A DNA stretch of 60,000 nucleotides from Phoronis australis. Lineage: Eukaryota; Phoronida; Phoronidae. The notes below the pieces were generated by a model, which worked only from the letters and a program-made list of their open reading frames with translations, was not told the DNA's origin and did no database searches. Numbering within the stretch: the stretch's first letter is position 1; every line of letters starts with the position of its first letter. The stretch spans positions 562,050 to 622,049 of the forward strand of contig NMRA01000139.1 in the NCBI GenBank assembly GCA_002633005.1, in the 5' to 3' direction. Made by a program: the position numbers and the translations under genes. Positions 38,201 to 48,676 of the stretch are shown here, one piece after another.

Positions 38201-41200
38201 CAGAAGTGGCATCGCTTCGTGCGCCGAACGAAAGTGTGGGACGTCATCGTGGAACAAGCGATTCGGTCCGGGGCCACTCTGTGTTCTGCCCACTTTGAGG
38301 ACTCGTGTTTCGACTCCAGTCACAGGAGACGTTACGATGAAGGCCTGGTTCAATAAAGGACAATATTTATCATTCATAAACATCAGCTCTTAGTTCAGGA
38401 TCGTCTGTTGGATGACTGGGTTGACTCGCCGAGCCCGAGGCCGGTTCACTCGCGGGAGGATCCCGTTCGTAAGGCTCAAAGTAGAAAAAGTACGCAGCCG
38501 GAAGCACATTAAACTTGTTCTCGCTTTCGTGCAACCCCATTTCGTCATCCTGGCCACCATTCCCGTACGTTTCTTCATAGTATTCGTTCAATTCTTGCTC
38601 ATAATCGTCGTCGCTTTCAAATTCCCTGCTCTCCGCCATTGTTCAATGCCAGTCACTGATCTCTTGTCTTCAACCCATGACGTCACATGACGGGAAATGT
38701 GAAAATTGGCAAAATTAAAAGAAAAATCAAAATTTCGAGCTTATTACACAAAATAAACATGGGTTTAGCTAAATTTTACGTCATGCATTTAGTATGTGGC
38801 CACCGGTAATTCAAAATGTGCAAAAATCCATGGTGTGTACTGTTTAAACGTCACTTCCGAAGTAAGGCACGACTAATTAATAAAATTACAGGAAGCCGTT
38901 ATTAACCGAAAAATTTGCCTGGGATAATAAACGAACCGTATTTGTACTAAAAATGACAAAAAGGGTTGCCTGTTCCTTTAACATGCGTTGCTTCATTCAG
39001 CTCAGCGCTACATGCAACGGCCGGAGTTTGTAAACGACCGAAACGAATCTGACAACTTGTGAACTTTTTAAATGTTTGACTTTACCCGACCACAACTATC
39101 GTGATTTCAGCAAAATTATGCAAATTCAGGAGAAATGTAAAACTATTTTGAGCATACCAACACGTGTGTTTGCCTATAACATTTGGCTTGGGTAATTAGT
39201 TCTGGATTGCCTAATTCTTTGTCTAGGAATGATGTCAACGGCTTCTTCTCAGTCTGGACACTATAGGTCACCGTAGTATAGTTTTAGGGGGCGACACGTG
39301 CTTTTAATCTTATTCAAAGCAATAGGTGCAATAAACGTAGAATGTTGATGAAGGGTATAATTCAAATTTAGACACAGCCGTCGTGCTGTCATATCTGACT
39401 TGTTTAGACCGCATGACCGCAATGCTTAGGTCAAGCCCTTTGCAAACACGACTATTGATTGTCGCCAGTGTTAGCAACATGACTGACGATAGATATTTGG
39501 ATCTGATGGAGTCCAACTGACGCCTAAACAAACTGGCCCCTAGATCCAGAGTAATCAATTGGAGTATTAATTAGTAAAATAATCCATTGTGTAAGTCTCC
39601 AAATTGTGGGTGTCACTGTGAAAAAGAACTTAAGCGTATCACCTGCAGCGACGGATGTCTACTGTCTAGGCCTACTCAATATCACTGAAGTTTCTAATTC
39701 TTATTAATTAACCATTCTATGCAGAAAGTTAGAGCGAGTCAGAAAATCGCGTGATACCTCCACAACTCAAACTTTCACCAAATGTATATTTAGCATGGTG
39801 CTAAAAACACCTTTCTTTACAGGCATATTTGTTCTTCCAAAGTCTTCTTGTACTTTGTTTGAATTGAAGTTGGTTACAATGAAATTGCCTTCCACTGGCC
39901 TGGCAGTTGTTCCCACGCCTAGAAATCATTTCTATTTGAGTGACGAATACGGAGAGACTGTTGTTATTATAGTACATGATCTGAACTGAGTTATTTTGAC
40001 ATATAGCGTCGAGTTATTGCGCTTTAAGTATTTTAACACTGCTTGCTCACATGCAACATTTACGTCGGTATTTACTACCCAACCGAAGGCTAGACATTGA
40101 CCAGTACTGTTAGAAGGAAATTGTTCTGATGCCCAAAAAGAATACAAGGTCAGCACTGACCTGGGGTTGCCCATAGCAAACGGTAAAATCTCGTGCCCAC
40201 GAGATTACGAGAGAAATGAATTCTAATGAACGTATTGCGTCATCGTTAAAAGCATCCTTCGGTGAACGAAGATCTCTATGGTCTACATATAGGCCCGGTT
40301 TCATAAAAATTATAGGCTGTATTACAAGAATGGCGTTTTTAACGTGTTGCATTGGTACTGTTGAACAACGTGCCTGGTTTGAAGTGCCCTGCACTATTGC
40401 AACAAAATTGTGTGAATATGATGAACTGCTCTCAATTCTAACCAAGCATGTGCATCTCACAGTCAAAACGTTCATTGGACATTGGAGTTTTCTTAGCGCA
40501 CGAAACTTTGACTGCACGTGATTGCCTTCTGCGCTCCTTAAAACATCTGAATGGTTCACGATGGATGGCGACTTCCGGATTACAAACCAATCAGGAGTCA
40601 ATTTCAAGAAAAGTGACTTATGAAAGTTTTAAGTCAGAGATTTGGTCTGGCGTTCCTAATTTAGAATTGCTGAATAAAGGTTTAACCATGTAATCATTAA
40701 CAAATCACAATATAGACTGAATTTATATAAATTATCTCAGAAACTAGATGTAATGGGAATATTTTCAGAGAATTTTGCTTAAGGGAGATTTAATTATTTT
40801 TCAGAAATAGTTGTGTGGAGCGTAAGATCAATTTTCTGATTAAAGTACACGTATAGTCAGTTTTCATGAAACAGACCCCAGATATTGTAACCGGCTCACC
40901 CAGCGCAACCGGCCAAGTCAATCAAACGCAGCATTTGTACTCATCAAAATGCGCATTTGCTGAGCATTTGAGTCAATTCATGGCGAAATGGGAACATGCA
41001 TGAAAGAATACGAATCGATGACTGCGTCCCCCATTATCTTCTTACGCTGTAACTGCAACACACAAAATGTGTGCAAGCTTTCATCTTCCCGGTTGCGCGT
41101 TACAAACCTTAGTCCAATGACTGTTATTTGGCTTTTACCTGTTAAAGGAAGGACGTGAATCTGAGTGAGGACAGGCTATATCCGTTAATTCTCGTCGATA

Positions 41201-44200
41201 CCGTTACTTGTGCAATCAATTAATCACCTGACGTTACATAACAACAAACACAGACTGTTCATGTGTATTTCCAGCTACTAAACACGGGTCATCGAACCAA
41301 TATACAGTGCTTAATCGATCCTTGTTCAAATGTTGGAATTAGACGTTCATGTAACTATATATCACAAGATGGGTTTTTATTTATGAATTTTTACATCTAC
41401 ATGTAAGTACGGTAACTATATATTCCAACACGTGTATTTTAGATAGGTTTTCACGTGAACTTGTAACCGCATGTGAACTGCCTTCATCCATGGAAGTCAA
41501 ATAAAACGCAATTCCGTAATTTAAAAAAGCAGAACTTAATAACGGCCACAAATGTGAACGGGTGCAAAACAGTAGGCAATTTAGAATTGAATTTCTCTCT
41601 GCCAGTCACCAATCAGACGTTGCATATTAAGTATAAACTTGATAGCTACTTGCTGAAAATCTAAATAATTTAATTTACATTTCAGGATGAGAGAAACCAA
41701 ATTATGAAGACAAACGTATGGTTACGTATGGTAAGTTATTCACCATTTTAATTTTACATTGGTTCTAAGTCGTTAATATTCTAATGTCAGTTTTAATTTT
41801 TCGTGTTTGGATTAGCGTGTACTGAGTTCCTGACGAACGTAATATTTGAAGTCGTCAAATATGTTCCTATTGCAGTAACGACGAAACCTTCCTGATTTTG
41901 GAAGGATATGACATAATCTGCCTTCCCTAGTGGCCATTTTTTATACTCTAGTCTGTTTTTGTCGTCGGTCTCTATCGGCCGAATTGCTCCTTATGAAATT
42001 TGCTGATGTTTTTATATTGGAAATGTCACGACCCATGCTGATTTTCGGGTGGGTCCGGCCGACTTGGTGCCCCAAGTGGCAGTTTTGTTTTTTCGTAACC
42101 AGCTTCATTGAAGGAGCTTCATAAAGTTTAGTTCATACGGTACAACATGTATGTTACTGTCGAGGAGAGTTCGAGGGCTGCTGGTTTCGGGACGAGTTCA
42201 GTGACTCTGGTTTACCTCAGTGGCTAGGTTTTCTTTTCAAATGCCTCAACATCTACGAAGTTGAGTGGTAGGCTTTCGTAATATTTAAAAACTTCTTTCT
42301 ATGTAAGACAAGGTAAGATGACAGTTTTAGATGGATTCTATTATGCGCCTCGTCCTAGTGGCCAATTTAAAATGAAATTCGTGCCTTTTTGTCGTCATCA
42401 TCCCTGTTCCGCAGACCACTTGTAGGATCATCACGAAGTCTGAAGGACGTGTTCGGAGTACGCTGACAGTAATTTTCGAACAGATTCTCTGTAACGTCCC
42501 CTAGTGGCCATTCAAGCTTCCTTTGGGGTTTACAAGTTATCGTTCAAGTGCTTTGACGGTACTATTGCAATGTATGTTCATGTTGTAACTGATTCTCGGA
42601 CAGTTCTAATTACTGGGACACACCATAAATGAGCGCATTTTTATGTCTGCCAAGTTCCTACTAAGTTCCTGCCAAGTTCTTGGCTGGGTCCACATGAAGA
42701 GAGGGCACGAGTGCTGTTGCTTTTGTTTAAGTATTGTTGCTTTTTAGGCAGATCTGACTATCTGGGTGCTCACTTTTGGCACTTCGTATTTTCTATGGCT
42801 ATGCCTCAATACCTGTGCAATTATTTGACGATTCTTCAAGACATGTGACATATGAATATGTTTTGAGGAGCGTGCACGGGTGGTTTTGGTTTTTGTACTT
42901 ATGTGAAAGCACTGTGTTGCCTCTTAGTGATAAATTGTGTTTGTTTCTTCGATGGAATTTGATGTGCTCATAATGAGGAGGGGGCAACAAAACTGATGAT
43001 GATTTTAAAATTGATCTGACTACCGTAGACGTATTTGAACGCTGTGTGTTCTTTATATTTATGGATTGCGATGCACAGGGCGGGCGTATATCTACACCAA
43101 TCTGACGACCTGCTCGTGACAGTAACGTACAAAAAACATAAATTAAATAAGTCGAGTTTCTAAGTATTTCCGTTGATTGAAAACAAAGGTTAGCCGTGTT
43201 TTCTAAAATACTGTGGTGCAAAGCACATTAATTCGCTATCTCTAGAAACTCTTGACATGTCAAAACAAACTGGCAATGCTTTTTTTCAAATTACCCACTG
43301 TGTTTTGATTAACTTCCTGCATTTTTTGTTTAAGCGTTGAGATGAGGTACCATTGCCAAACGCGTATGTATTATTCTGTTAAACGCACTTCTAAGAATAG
43401 CCAAACTGTTTCAGTTATACATGTAGATAGATTCCTACCTACTGTTCACGTGAGCGATGAAAGTGAAGTGCCGTTATTTCCGTCGTGCCTCCTGTTGCAC
43501 TTCTCTCGCTGTTTTGGGCGAAGGATTGAAGGGGGTGAGGACGAAAAAGAAACTCATCAAATTTAGGGACCTAGTCTTATTTCGATTAGTTAGTAATACC
43601 TGCCAACCACGTCCACATTAAATAATAAAACGGACGCCGTGACAGAAGTGGCGCCGGTGCAATCGTCTCAGAGACAAAACTCTCTCTGTTGGCGGTAAAA
43701 TGTCCTTGCCCGGCACTAGCAGACTAGAAGTATCAGATTTATTGTGGTTCGTGATTGGTAGTTAAAAAGGCGTAATGGCGTAGAGTAACTTAGCAACGAA
43801 GGAAGACCTTCATGAATAGGCACAAAATAGTCACTCGTTATCCAACATGTAACCAGTTGTGGATCCAGAATTTAGAGTTGGGGAGAGGGAGAGTATTACC
43901 CAGGATTTTGCCCGTCAGTTATTCGCACCCCCGAACTGCCAAATGGAATCTGGGAAAATTTTTGGAGGGCCATGACCCCTTGCCCCCCTAAATCAGCCAC
44001 TGATAACGATAACACCTGGATAAGCTCATTTTATGTGTATACTGCGCTGGTGATAGTTCAAAGTCAACGTGCAGCACTGATGCAAACCTTTCCCAACAGA
44101 CCGTACTCTTGTCTTGCTATTATACTGTTTATAGGGTGCTTGGAATAATTCATTATAGACAGAATAATAACAAAGTAAACAAACGAACGATGTTTTATAT

Positions 44201-47200
44201 ACGGCTCCCAGCAGCCATTTTAAATGCGATAATATTGCAACACTTATCAGGATAGTGAGCTCACGTGCCTTTTACAAATAAAGAAGTCAAAGGAGTCACA
44301 AACTTGATCATATTCCCGACCAACACAAAGCTGACTGGGCGTTGGGGATCGGGACGAGGCTTAGGCGCTAACCTCAGAAACGAACGATGATTTCAAAACC
44401 CCAAATTAATCTTATTCCGTGGCGTGCTTGCAGTCTGCAGGAGTAGCGCTGTCGTAGACCAAGAGATGTTAATGGTTGCGAATTCAGGGCATCTGGTGTT
44501 CTGAAATTCGTCATCAATATCTGTTTTCTGAGGGCAATCGCCTTTTTGCGGTGTCGTCTGCAGTCATTTTCTTTAGTCAATGTTTTGTTTATGTACAAAC
44601 ACGCGGTTGATTCATTTTCTATATCCGGCTGTCGCTGGTCTTACGGATTGCCTTTGATGTTTTGTTGCGATGATGCGTGCTGATACAGCGTAGCTCTTCT
44701 GTACACTGTGTGGATCAAGGTTGTTAGTTCTAAGGTCTTGGTTGCTTGTCCTGATGATGGTGTTTGAAACATCGAAACATGTTAAAAATGAAAAATCTCG
44801 TTGTTTCTATGAACAAAATTATGAAATTGTTTGAAATTGTTCTTGAAATGTAATAAGCCTGCTGGTTAAACCGCAAAACTGCTTCGCCAGTGATCGACCT
44901 AGAGAGCCACTGACAGGCACGACTGTAAAAGTGACAATAACATTGTTGACAATCGCGTGAAAGGATAATGTATTTTGGATGATTAATTTTATTTACACGA
45001 TTACCTTCTTGAGAATGGCCAAAGGTTGTTTGCATGTATTTTTCAGTGTCGGGGCCAAACCATAGAGCCTTGGTTGCCATAATTACTGTGCGTCAGTGCT
45101 AGAATTCTGTGCTGGCAATTGTTTTATCGTTCATTGCTAAATGAATTGTGGGGTTAATCGACTCAGCTGAGTTGAAAGCCATTTCTTCTATATAATCTTA
45201 GCAAAATAAAGAATTACAAAATATCGCGTTCGCCATGTAGCTGTGAAAGTCTCGCATTGATTGTCCAACTAATTATGGGAAAACATCAGCTGATAGAAGG
45301 CTGTCGACGAGTCATCATGGTTAAGCTGGTAAATTCTCGTCTCTCGAAAGCTGCTTTCAGCTGACCAACGCGTACTCGAGAGAACTGTCTGGCAAATTTC
45401 CAACGGCATTTTAATTAGATAGGCAATGTCAAGCTGTCTCGTGAAATCTGTACATCTTTCCATGGATTCAATGATAAAGTTGCCTGTTTCATGTCTTTAT
45501 CTTTCTAATTAAGAAACGCCATTGTCTCTAATGAATCTACGAAGTCAGTACTTTGACATACACACTGAGAGACTGGTGAGAATTTGGCTAGGTTTGGACA
45601 CGAGACAGCGACCCCTATGTAAAAACATAAATCCCCATTTAATAATATGCACTACATGCTACACTCCTGAAGAAAATTGTTTCAGAAATTTAATTGATGT
45701 GAGGAATTCCAATGGATTGGTTCCAAAGGAAAAAGTGTTGCCTGACATTGTCGGGAGAACTATTCCACTAATGTTTTCCATTTCAATATCACACTTACCC
45801 TGTCATAGTGCAGTACATTGCAACTGGAAATTAAACAACAAGGAGGTCTACTATGTGTGATCAAACATGGACTGTTAAAGCAGCTATAACCCCGCCGTGT
45901 GTCAATTTGTGATTCATCCAACTTACGGTTACGATGTAGGTCTCAACATGTTCTTGACCTAACACAAAACACAATTTCTGGGCTATTGCTTCAGAACAAG
46001 ATGGACAAGTTGACATGTCACGGCAGCTGGTGATTTTATGCACCCAGCACGGTGTCATGTAACATTTCTCATCAAAGCATTGATAAATTCAAGGCTATAG
46101 TTTTATAGGTGTAAGTGAGCAAAATCAAAAGTTCATCTTATTGCGACAAAGCTAGCTTTTGGCTGCTTTAAGAGTAACAAACGAAAGAGAGTGACAGCCA
46201 GCTGTATTCAGTATTAAATCTTTTCAGCTATGGACAGATTACCAGCTAAAATGGGACCCTAATGAGTACGGAGGTATTACAGTCGTGCGGGTCAAACCCG
46301 AAGAAGTATGGACACCGGATATAGTACTCTTCAACAAGTAAGTTAAAGTTTATGCTCTGTAAACATTTTATTGTTAATTATTTATGGCGACTGTATTGAC
46401 TGGCAAGCATTAGCATCTTCACTGGTTTATAGAATTGTTATACAAAATTACGTAAATCTCTTGGCAAAAATTAGATGTTCTTCGAGGAAACTGGAGCTCC
46501 CAATGTTTAGGACGTTTCTGGTAGTACCTTGTAACGTCCGTTAATTGTTCAGCAAATAGTTTCAAAACACATGTTGTTGGAGCTGGACAATGATTTGTGA
46601 CCTTAACTTGGCCTCTTTTGTACACTGGAATATAACTCCTTCCTTGTTCTGCAGATATTTTGTTTAACCAGGCAAAGCACTTGCTTTGACGCCAAACGGA
46701 TCCGAACTTGAATTTTTCAATCAGAACACAGTGTCCTAAATGGATCATTATGGGATTGGGCATGCTTCACAAGTTTGAAACAATAAAGAAACTGCCTATT
46801 AAGTCCTAGCAGAACATGGCGTCTAGTCATATCATCTGCTAAATGATTTGAAGAGTACTTCCAACGCAGATTACATAGCCATGTTTTAAGTATTTGCATG
46901 GCACGAAGGCTGTTATTGACCGACTGACTATCATCCTTTTCAGTGCCGATGGTAACTATGAAGTAACGTACAAGTCAAATGTGCTGATATACAGTAATGG
47001 GGACTTGACTCAGATCCCACCTGCGATTTACAAAAGTTCGTGTACCATTGACGTCAAGTATTTCCCGTTCGACGAACAGCAATGCCAAATGAAATTTGGT
47101 TCTTGGACATTTAATGGAGACCAACTAGATCTAGGATGGTATGAGAAACTAGAAAGGGTTGATTTGAAGAACTACTTTTTGAGTGGCACATGGGACGTAA

Positions 47201-48676
47201 TTGATGTTCCAGCCAAGAGAAATCGTCGTCCTGCCGAGAAGGGAATTCCTGCGAAAACTGAGATCATATACACAGTTAAAATACGCCGGAAGACGTTATT
47301 TTACACGGTGAATTTGTTAACGCCGTGCGTATTGATATCCTTCCTTAGTGTACTGACATTTTACTTACCGGCCGATGCGCAGGAAAAGATTACGTTGTGT
47401 ATATCTATTTTACTTGCTCTGGTTGTGTTTCTGCTGCTGGTGTCCAAGTTACTGCCGCCTACGTCAATAACAATACCGCTCATATCTAAATACTTATTTT
47501 TCACATTCATCATGAACATTGTGACTGTTATTGTGACCGTGGCGGTAATAAATATTAACTACCGTTCACCTCGAACACATAAAATGCCCAAAGTTATTCG
47601 TTCCGTGTTCCTCAATTGGCTTCCAAGAATTCTGTTAATGAAGAGACCAGATCATATGACAAAGTACTCAAAGTGGCGGAAACGAAAAATGGAGAAACTC
47701 TCAAAAGAGAACGGCAAGGGTCAGTCACATCATGGAATAGGAATTCCCAACGACAAAACTGAGATTTTTGAACTATCTGATGTACGTCATCACGACTTAA
47801 GAACGGAGCATGATGATATTAATTCAAATGACAATCACAACAAGCTGTCACCCGCAGCTCAAGCTACAGCAGAGGCCGTGGACTACATTGCAAGTCACAT
47901 GAAAGCAGACGACGAGTATTTCTCGGTAAGTGTCTTCTCAACTTTGCTCCATTTGCCTAAAAGAGCATTTTCGGTAATAAGGTAAACGTAGTTTGGTTAC
48001 AGTTTTATAAAAACACTTCTACAAGCCGAAAATCAACACTAACGGTATTTAGCGCTCTGCGAAGCACTGAACTACGTGTCTATTGGACGTCAAAGTCAAA
48101 ACGTATGTATGAGTTTGCTCGAAAGGTCTTCTAATGAGCGCTCGAAGGTATTGGGAAGAGCTGTGTGAAGCAGAGTTCGGAGCACCGGTCTCATTTGTAG
48201 GAGACCCGAGTTCAAATTCTGGCTTTTCTAGCAAACAACGAAGTATGGCACACAAGTTTCTCCTAATCCACTGATCTTGGTCTTGGTAGTTGATGAGTAC
48301 AAGTGAGTGCACGGAAACTTAGATATGAGTTCAGCGCTACTAGAGGTCACGTGCCTTGTGAAATGTTTTTGAACAACCTACAGTGTAGCCTCACATCACG
48401 CTGCTTTTGTTCCGTTAAGAAGCAGTTTTGGGTCAGGTTGTGAATTAGCACAGAGCACAACATGACATGTAGAAACCTCACTGCTTTCTATTGGTTTTCC
48501 CGCAGGATTGCGAGGACTGGAAGTATGTAGCGGCTGTGATTGATCGTCTCCTCCTTTTGGTGTTCCTCGGTATCACCATTGGTGGAACAGTAGGGATAAT
48601 CATCGATGCTCCAACCATTTTCGAATACATCGACCAGCAAGCACGCCTGAATCAACTGAACGGCGTCGAAAACTGA
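35167..48676 (+). CDS. Nicotinic acetylcholine receptor, non-alpha subunit (whole gene model)
   Basis: Join 35167-35376, 41686-41730, 46228-46337, 46944-47925, 48506-48676 gives 505 residues. The product is one subunit of a pentameric, acetylcholine-gated cation channel of the plasma membrane. Seen in order: signal peptide (1-23), N-glycosylation site N53, loop D Trp W82, loop A WTPDIVLFNN (113-122), Cys-loop C155-C169 with 13 residues between, loop B W176, M1 (about 240-262), M2 (269-291), M3 (300-324), a cytoplasmic loop with amphipathic helix near 425-445, and M4 (about 457-482). Loop C (205-231) lacks the adjacent cysteine pair, so this is a beta-type subunit that would need an alpha partner. 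M3 and its flank (FTFIMN, RTHKMP) resemble insect beta1, and the exon plan resembles vertebrate CHRNA2-6/CHRNB2-4. The exact orthologue is not assigned. Confidence 0.95.
35234..35376 (+). CDS. nAChR exon 2 (mature N-terminus, first helix)
   Basis: Acceptor CTTCAG and donor GTAAGT bound 143 bases, phase 1 in and phase 0 out. It encodes LGSDDERRLLEYLFTSQGYN, then PLIRPVRN and NETIKVDFGLALVVLISL. The RLLEYLF...YNPLIRPV motif is the family's N-terminal helix and following loop; NET is a conserved-type glycosylation site. Confidence 0.95.
35377..36819. other. Intron 2, left part
   Basis: No gene. The overlapping ORFs at 36078-36579 on both strands have no domain and lie in sequence weakly similar to the repeat at 40.6 kb. 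Confidence 0.6.
37190..37794 (-). pseudogene. THAP-domain ORF, frameshifted (minus strand)
   Basis: Reading down from 37794, the first frame gives MPLHRFPKVDTLRRTW, the centre of a THAP zinc finger with its HRFPK and Trp. The sequence then shifts frame near 37655 and continues in the frame opening at 37681 with RVHGKHFLPLDYAEL and HLKEDAILSLF, the normal THAP end, followed by a Ser/Pro/Thr-rich tail to 37190. THAP fingers bind DNA through C2CH zinc ligands. Here the CxxH cysteine is replaced by His (RVHGKHF) and the second cysteine of the first pair is missing, so zinc binding is probably lost. It belongs to the surrounding transposon. Confidence 0.7.
38074..38356 (+). pseudogene. THAP-domain ORF, frameshifted (plus strand)
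   Basis: The frame from 38074 gives a basic leader and KKCVSGDCRLRT (first cysteine pair, Cys codons at 38140 and 38155). After a single shift near 38172 the frame from 38174 gives GVPKDTKVAQKWHRFVRR, then ATLCSAHFEDSCF, ending at a TAA (38354-38356) that overlaps an AATAAA poly(A) signal. All four zinc ligands and the core Trp are present once both frames are considered. The fold ends at the stop, so no catalytic domain follows. The opposite-strand partner at 37190-37794 is more decayed. Confidence 0.65.
38370..38639 (-). CDS. Acidic ORF inside the transposon
   Basis: 89 codons, intact, reading away from the right terminal repeat. Residues 1-35 are very acidic with many Tyr (SDDDYEQELNEYYEETYG). 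A central AYFFYFEPYERD recalls the (P/L)PYxFEP motif found in N-termini of P2X7-intracellular-domain-like proteins that are common in invertebrate genomes; this match is weak. The tail is Pro/Ser-rich. It may be a second transposon protein or its first exon. Function unknown. Confidence 0.4.
   Translation of the reverse strand: MAESREFESDDDYEQELNEYYEETYGNGGQDDEMGLHESENKFNVLPAAYFFYFEPYERDPPASEPASGSASQPSHPTDDPELRADVYE
38982..40284. other. Intron 2, middle part
   Basis: No exon or clear repeat. A perfect 9-bp hairpin (AATCTCGTG, CC, CACGAGATT) lies at 40187-40206 close to the next element. Confidence 0.5.
40285..40881. mobile_element. MITE candidate carrying repeat R2
   Basis: Left end GGCCCGGTTTCATAAAAATTATA and right end (reverse complement) GGTCTGTTTCATGAAAACT are imperfect inverted copies. 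The last 95 bases match 15723-15816. The long minus-strand ORF across it (40110-40607) shows no known domain and probably reflects the repeat. Confidence 0.45.
41686..41730 (+). CDS. nAChR exon 3 (loop D)
   Basis: Acceptor TTTCAG and donor GTAAGT bound exactly 45 bases, the family's standard exon 3 length, phase 0 both sides. It encodes DERNQIMKTNVWLRM. The Trp is the complementary-face loop D residue that contacts ligand from the neighbouring subunit, so this beta-type subunit keeps a usable complementary face. Confidence 0.95.
41925..42510 (-). promoter_or_regulatory. Three CTCF-like motifs in intron 3
   Basis: The minus strand reads TGGCCACTAGGG at 41925-41936, TGGCCACTAGG at 42354-42364 and TGGCCACTAGGGGACGTTA at 42492-42510. 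The last matches the extended CTCF consensus TGGCCACCAGGGGGCGCTA at 16 of 19 bases. All have one orientation. They may instead mark units of a degenerate local repeat. Confidence 0.35.
42511..43853. other. Intron 3, no feature recognised
   Basis: AT-rich. The minus-strand ORF 42799-43221 and the + strand ORF at 43342 have no domain. Confidence 0.5.
43854..44002. mobile_element. hAT-like MITE relic
   Basis: Left CAGTTGTGGATCCAGAATTT and right end (reverse complement) CAGTGGCTGATTTAGGGGGG are the CAGTGGCGGATC-type ends common in hAT derivatives. About 149 bases, with no clear target duplication. Confidence 0.4.
44003..46227. other. Intron 3, right part
   Basis: No exon, RNA gene or strong repeat. 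ORFs at 44374-45080 (minus) and 45522 (plus) have no domain. Confidence 0.5.
46228..46337 (+). CDS. nAChR exon 4 (loop A)
   Basis: Acceptor TTTTCAG and donor GTAAGT bound 110 bases, again the standard size, phase 0 in and phase 2 out. It encodes LWTDYQLKWDPNEYGG, then EEVWTPDIVLFN. WTPDIVLFN is loop A; where alpha subunits have Tyr after the Leu this has Phe. Confidence 0.97.
46944..47925 (+). CDS. nAChR exon 5 (Cys-loop, M1-M3, cytoplasmic loop)
   Basis: Acceptor CTTTTCAG at 46943 joins exon 4 AA with T to make Asn (NNADGNYEV). Donor GTAAGT at 47926; phase 2 in, phase 0 out. It contains the Cys-loop SSCTIDVKYFPFDEQQC, FGSWTF (loop B), M1 starting LFYTVNLLTPCVLISFL, M2 EKITLCISILLALVVFLLLV, and M3 ending before RSPRTHKMP. 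In M2 the ring residues are E(-1'), T2', L9', V13' and K20', a cation pore with lysine at the outer ring as in vertebrate beta subunits. The loop ends with the conserved-type helix AEAVDYIASHMKADDE. No YxCC in loop C. Confidence 0.98.
47926..48505 (+). other. Intron 5
   Basis: 580 bases between a GTAAGT donor and a TTTTCCCGCAG acceptor. It contains the tRNA-like SINE head listed separately. Confidence 0.9.
48140..48225 (+). mobile_element. tRNA-derived SINE head in intron 5
   Basis: GAGCACCGGTCTCATTTGT is followed by AGGAGACCCGAGTTCAAATT. The GGTCTC/GAGACC stem and a B-box-like GAGTTCAAATT (about 48209) with an A-box-like stretch near 48163 resemble a tRNA, but loops and stems are too degenerate for a working tRNA gene. 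Typical of a tRNA-derived SINE. Confidence 0.5.
48506..48676 (+). CDS. nAChR exon 6 (M4 and C-terminus)
   Basis: 56 codons and TGA. It encodes CEDWKYVAAVIDRLLLLVF, the canonical start of M4, then a Gly-rich second half (GITIGGTVGIII) and a hydrophilic tail ending LNGVEN. The tail after M4 is about 20 residues, in the normal range. Confidence 0.97.
   Translation, partial: DCEDWKYVAAVIDRLLLLVFLGITIGGTVGIIIDAPTIFEYIDQQARLNQLNGVEN

Larger units (their letters stand above)
36820..38981. mobile_element. Kolobok-like DNA transposon relic in intron 2
   Basis: Terminal inverted repeats of about 140 bases (36820-36960 and 38845-38981) share TTAAAG..GGCAACC, CATTTTTAGTA.AAATACGG, GTTTATTATCCCAG and GTAATTTTATTAATTAGTC. 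TTAA stands at both outer ends. Inside are two broken THAP zinc-finger ORFs, one per strand, and one acidic ORF. TTAA target sites together with THAP proteins are, to my knowledge, hallmarks of the Kolobok superfamily; P elements also carry THAP but duplicate 8 bp. The arms are diverged by small differences, and the ORFs are frameshifted, so it is not autonomous. No full DDE catalytic domain is recognisable. Confidence 0.75.

Noticed and set aside
37945-38277. Minus-strand 110-codon ORF
   Set aside because: It is the antisense of the + strand THAP sequence and has no domain of its own.
40110-40607. Minus-strand 165-codon ORF, the second longest intact frame
   Set aside because: Crosses the edge of a MITE candidate, has no recognisable domain and no splice context; probably repeat-derived.
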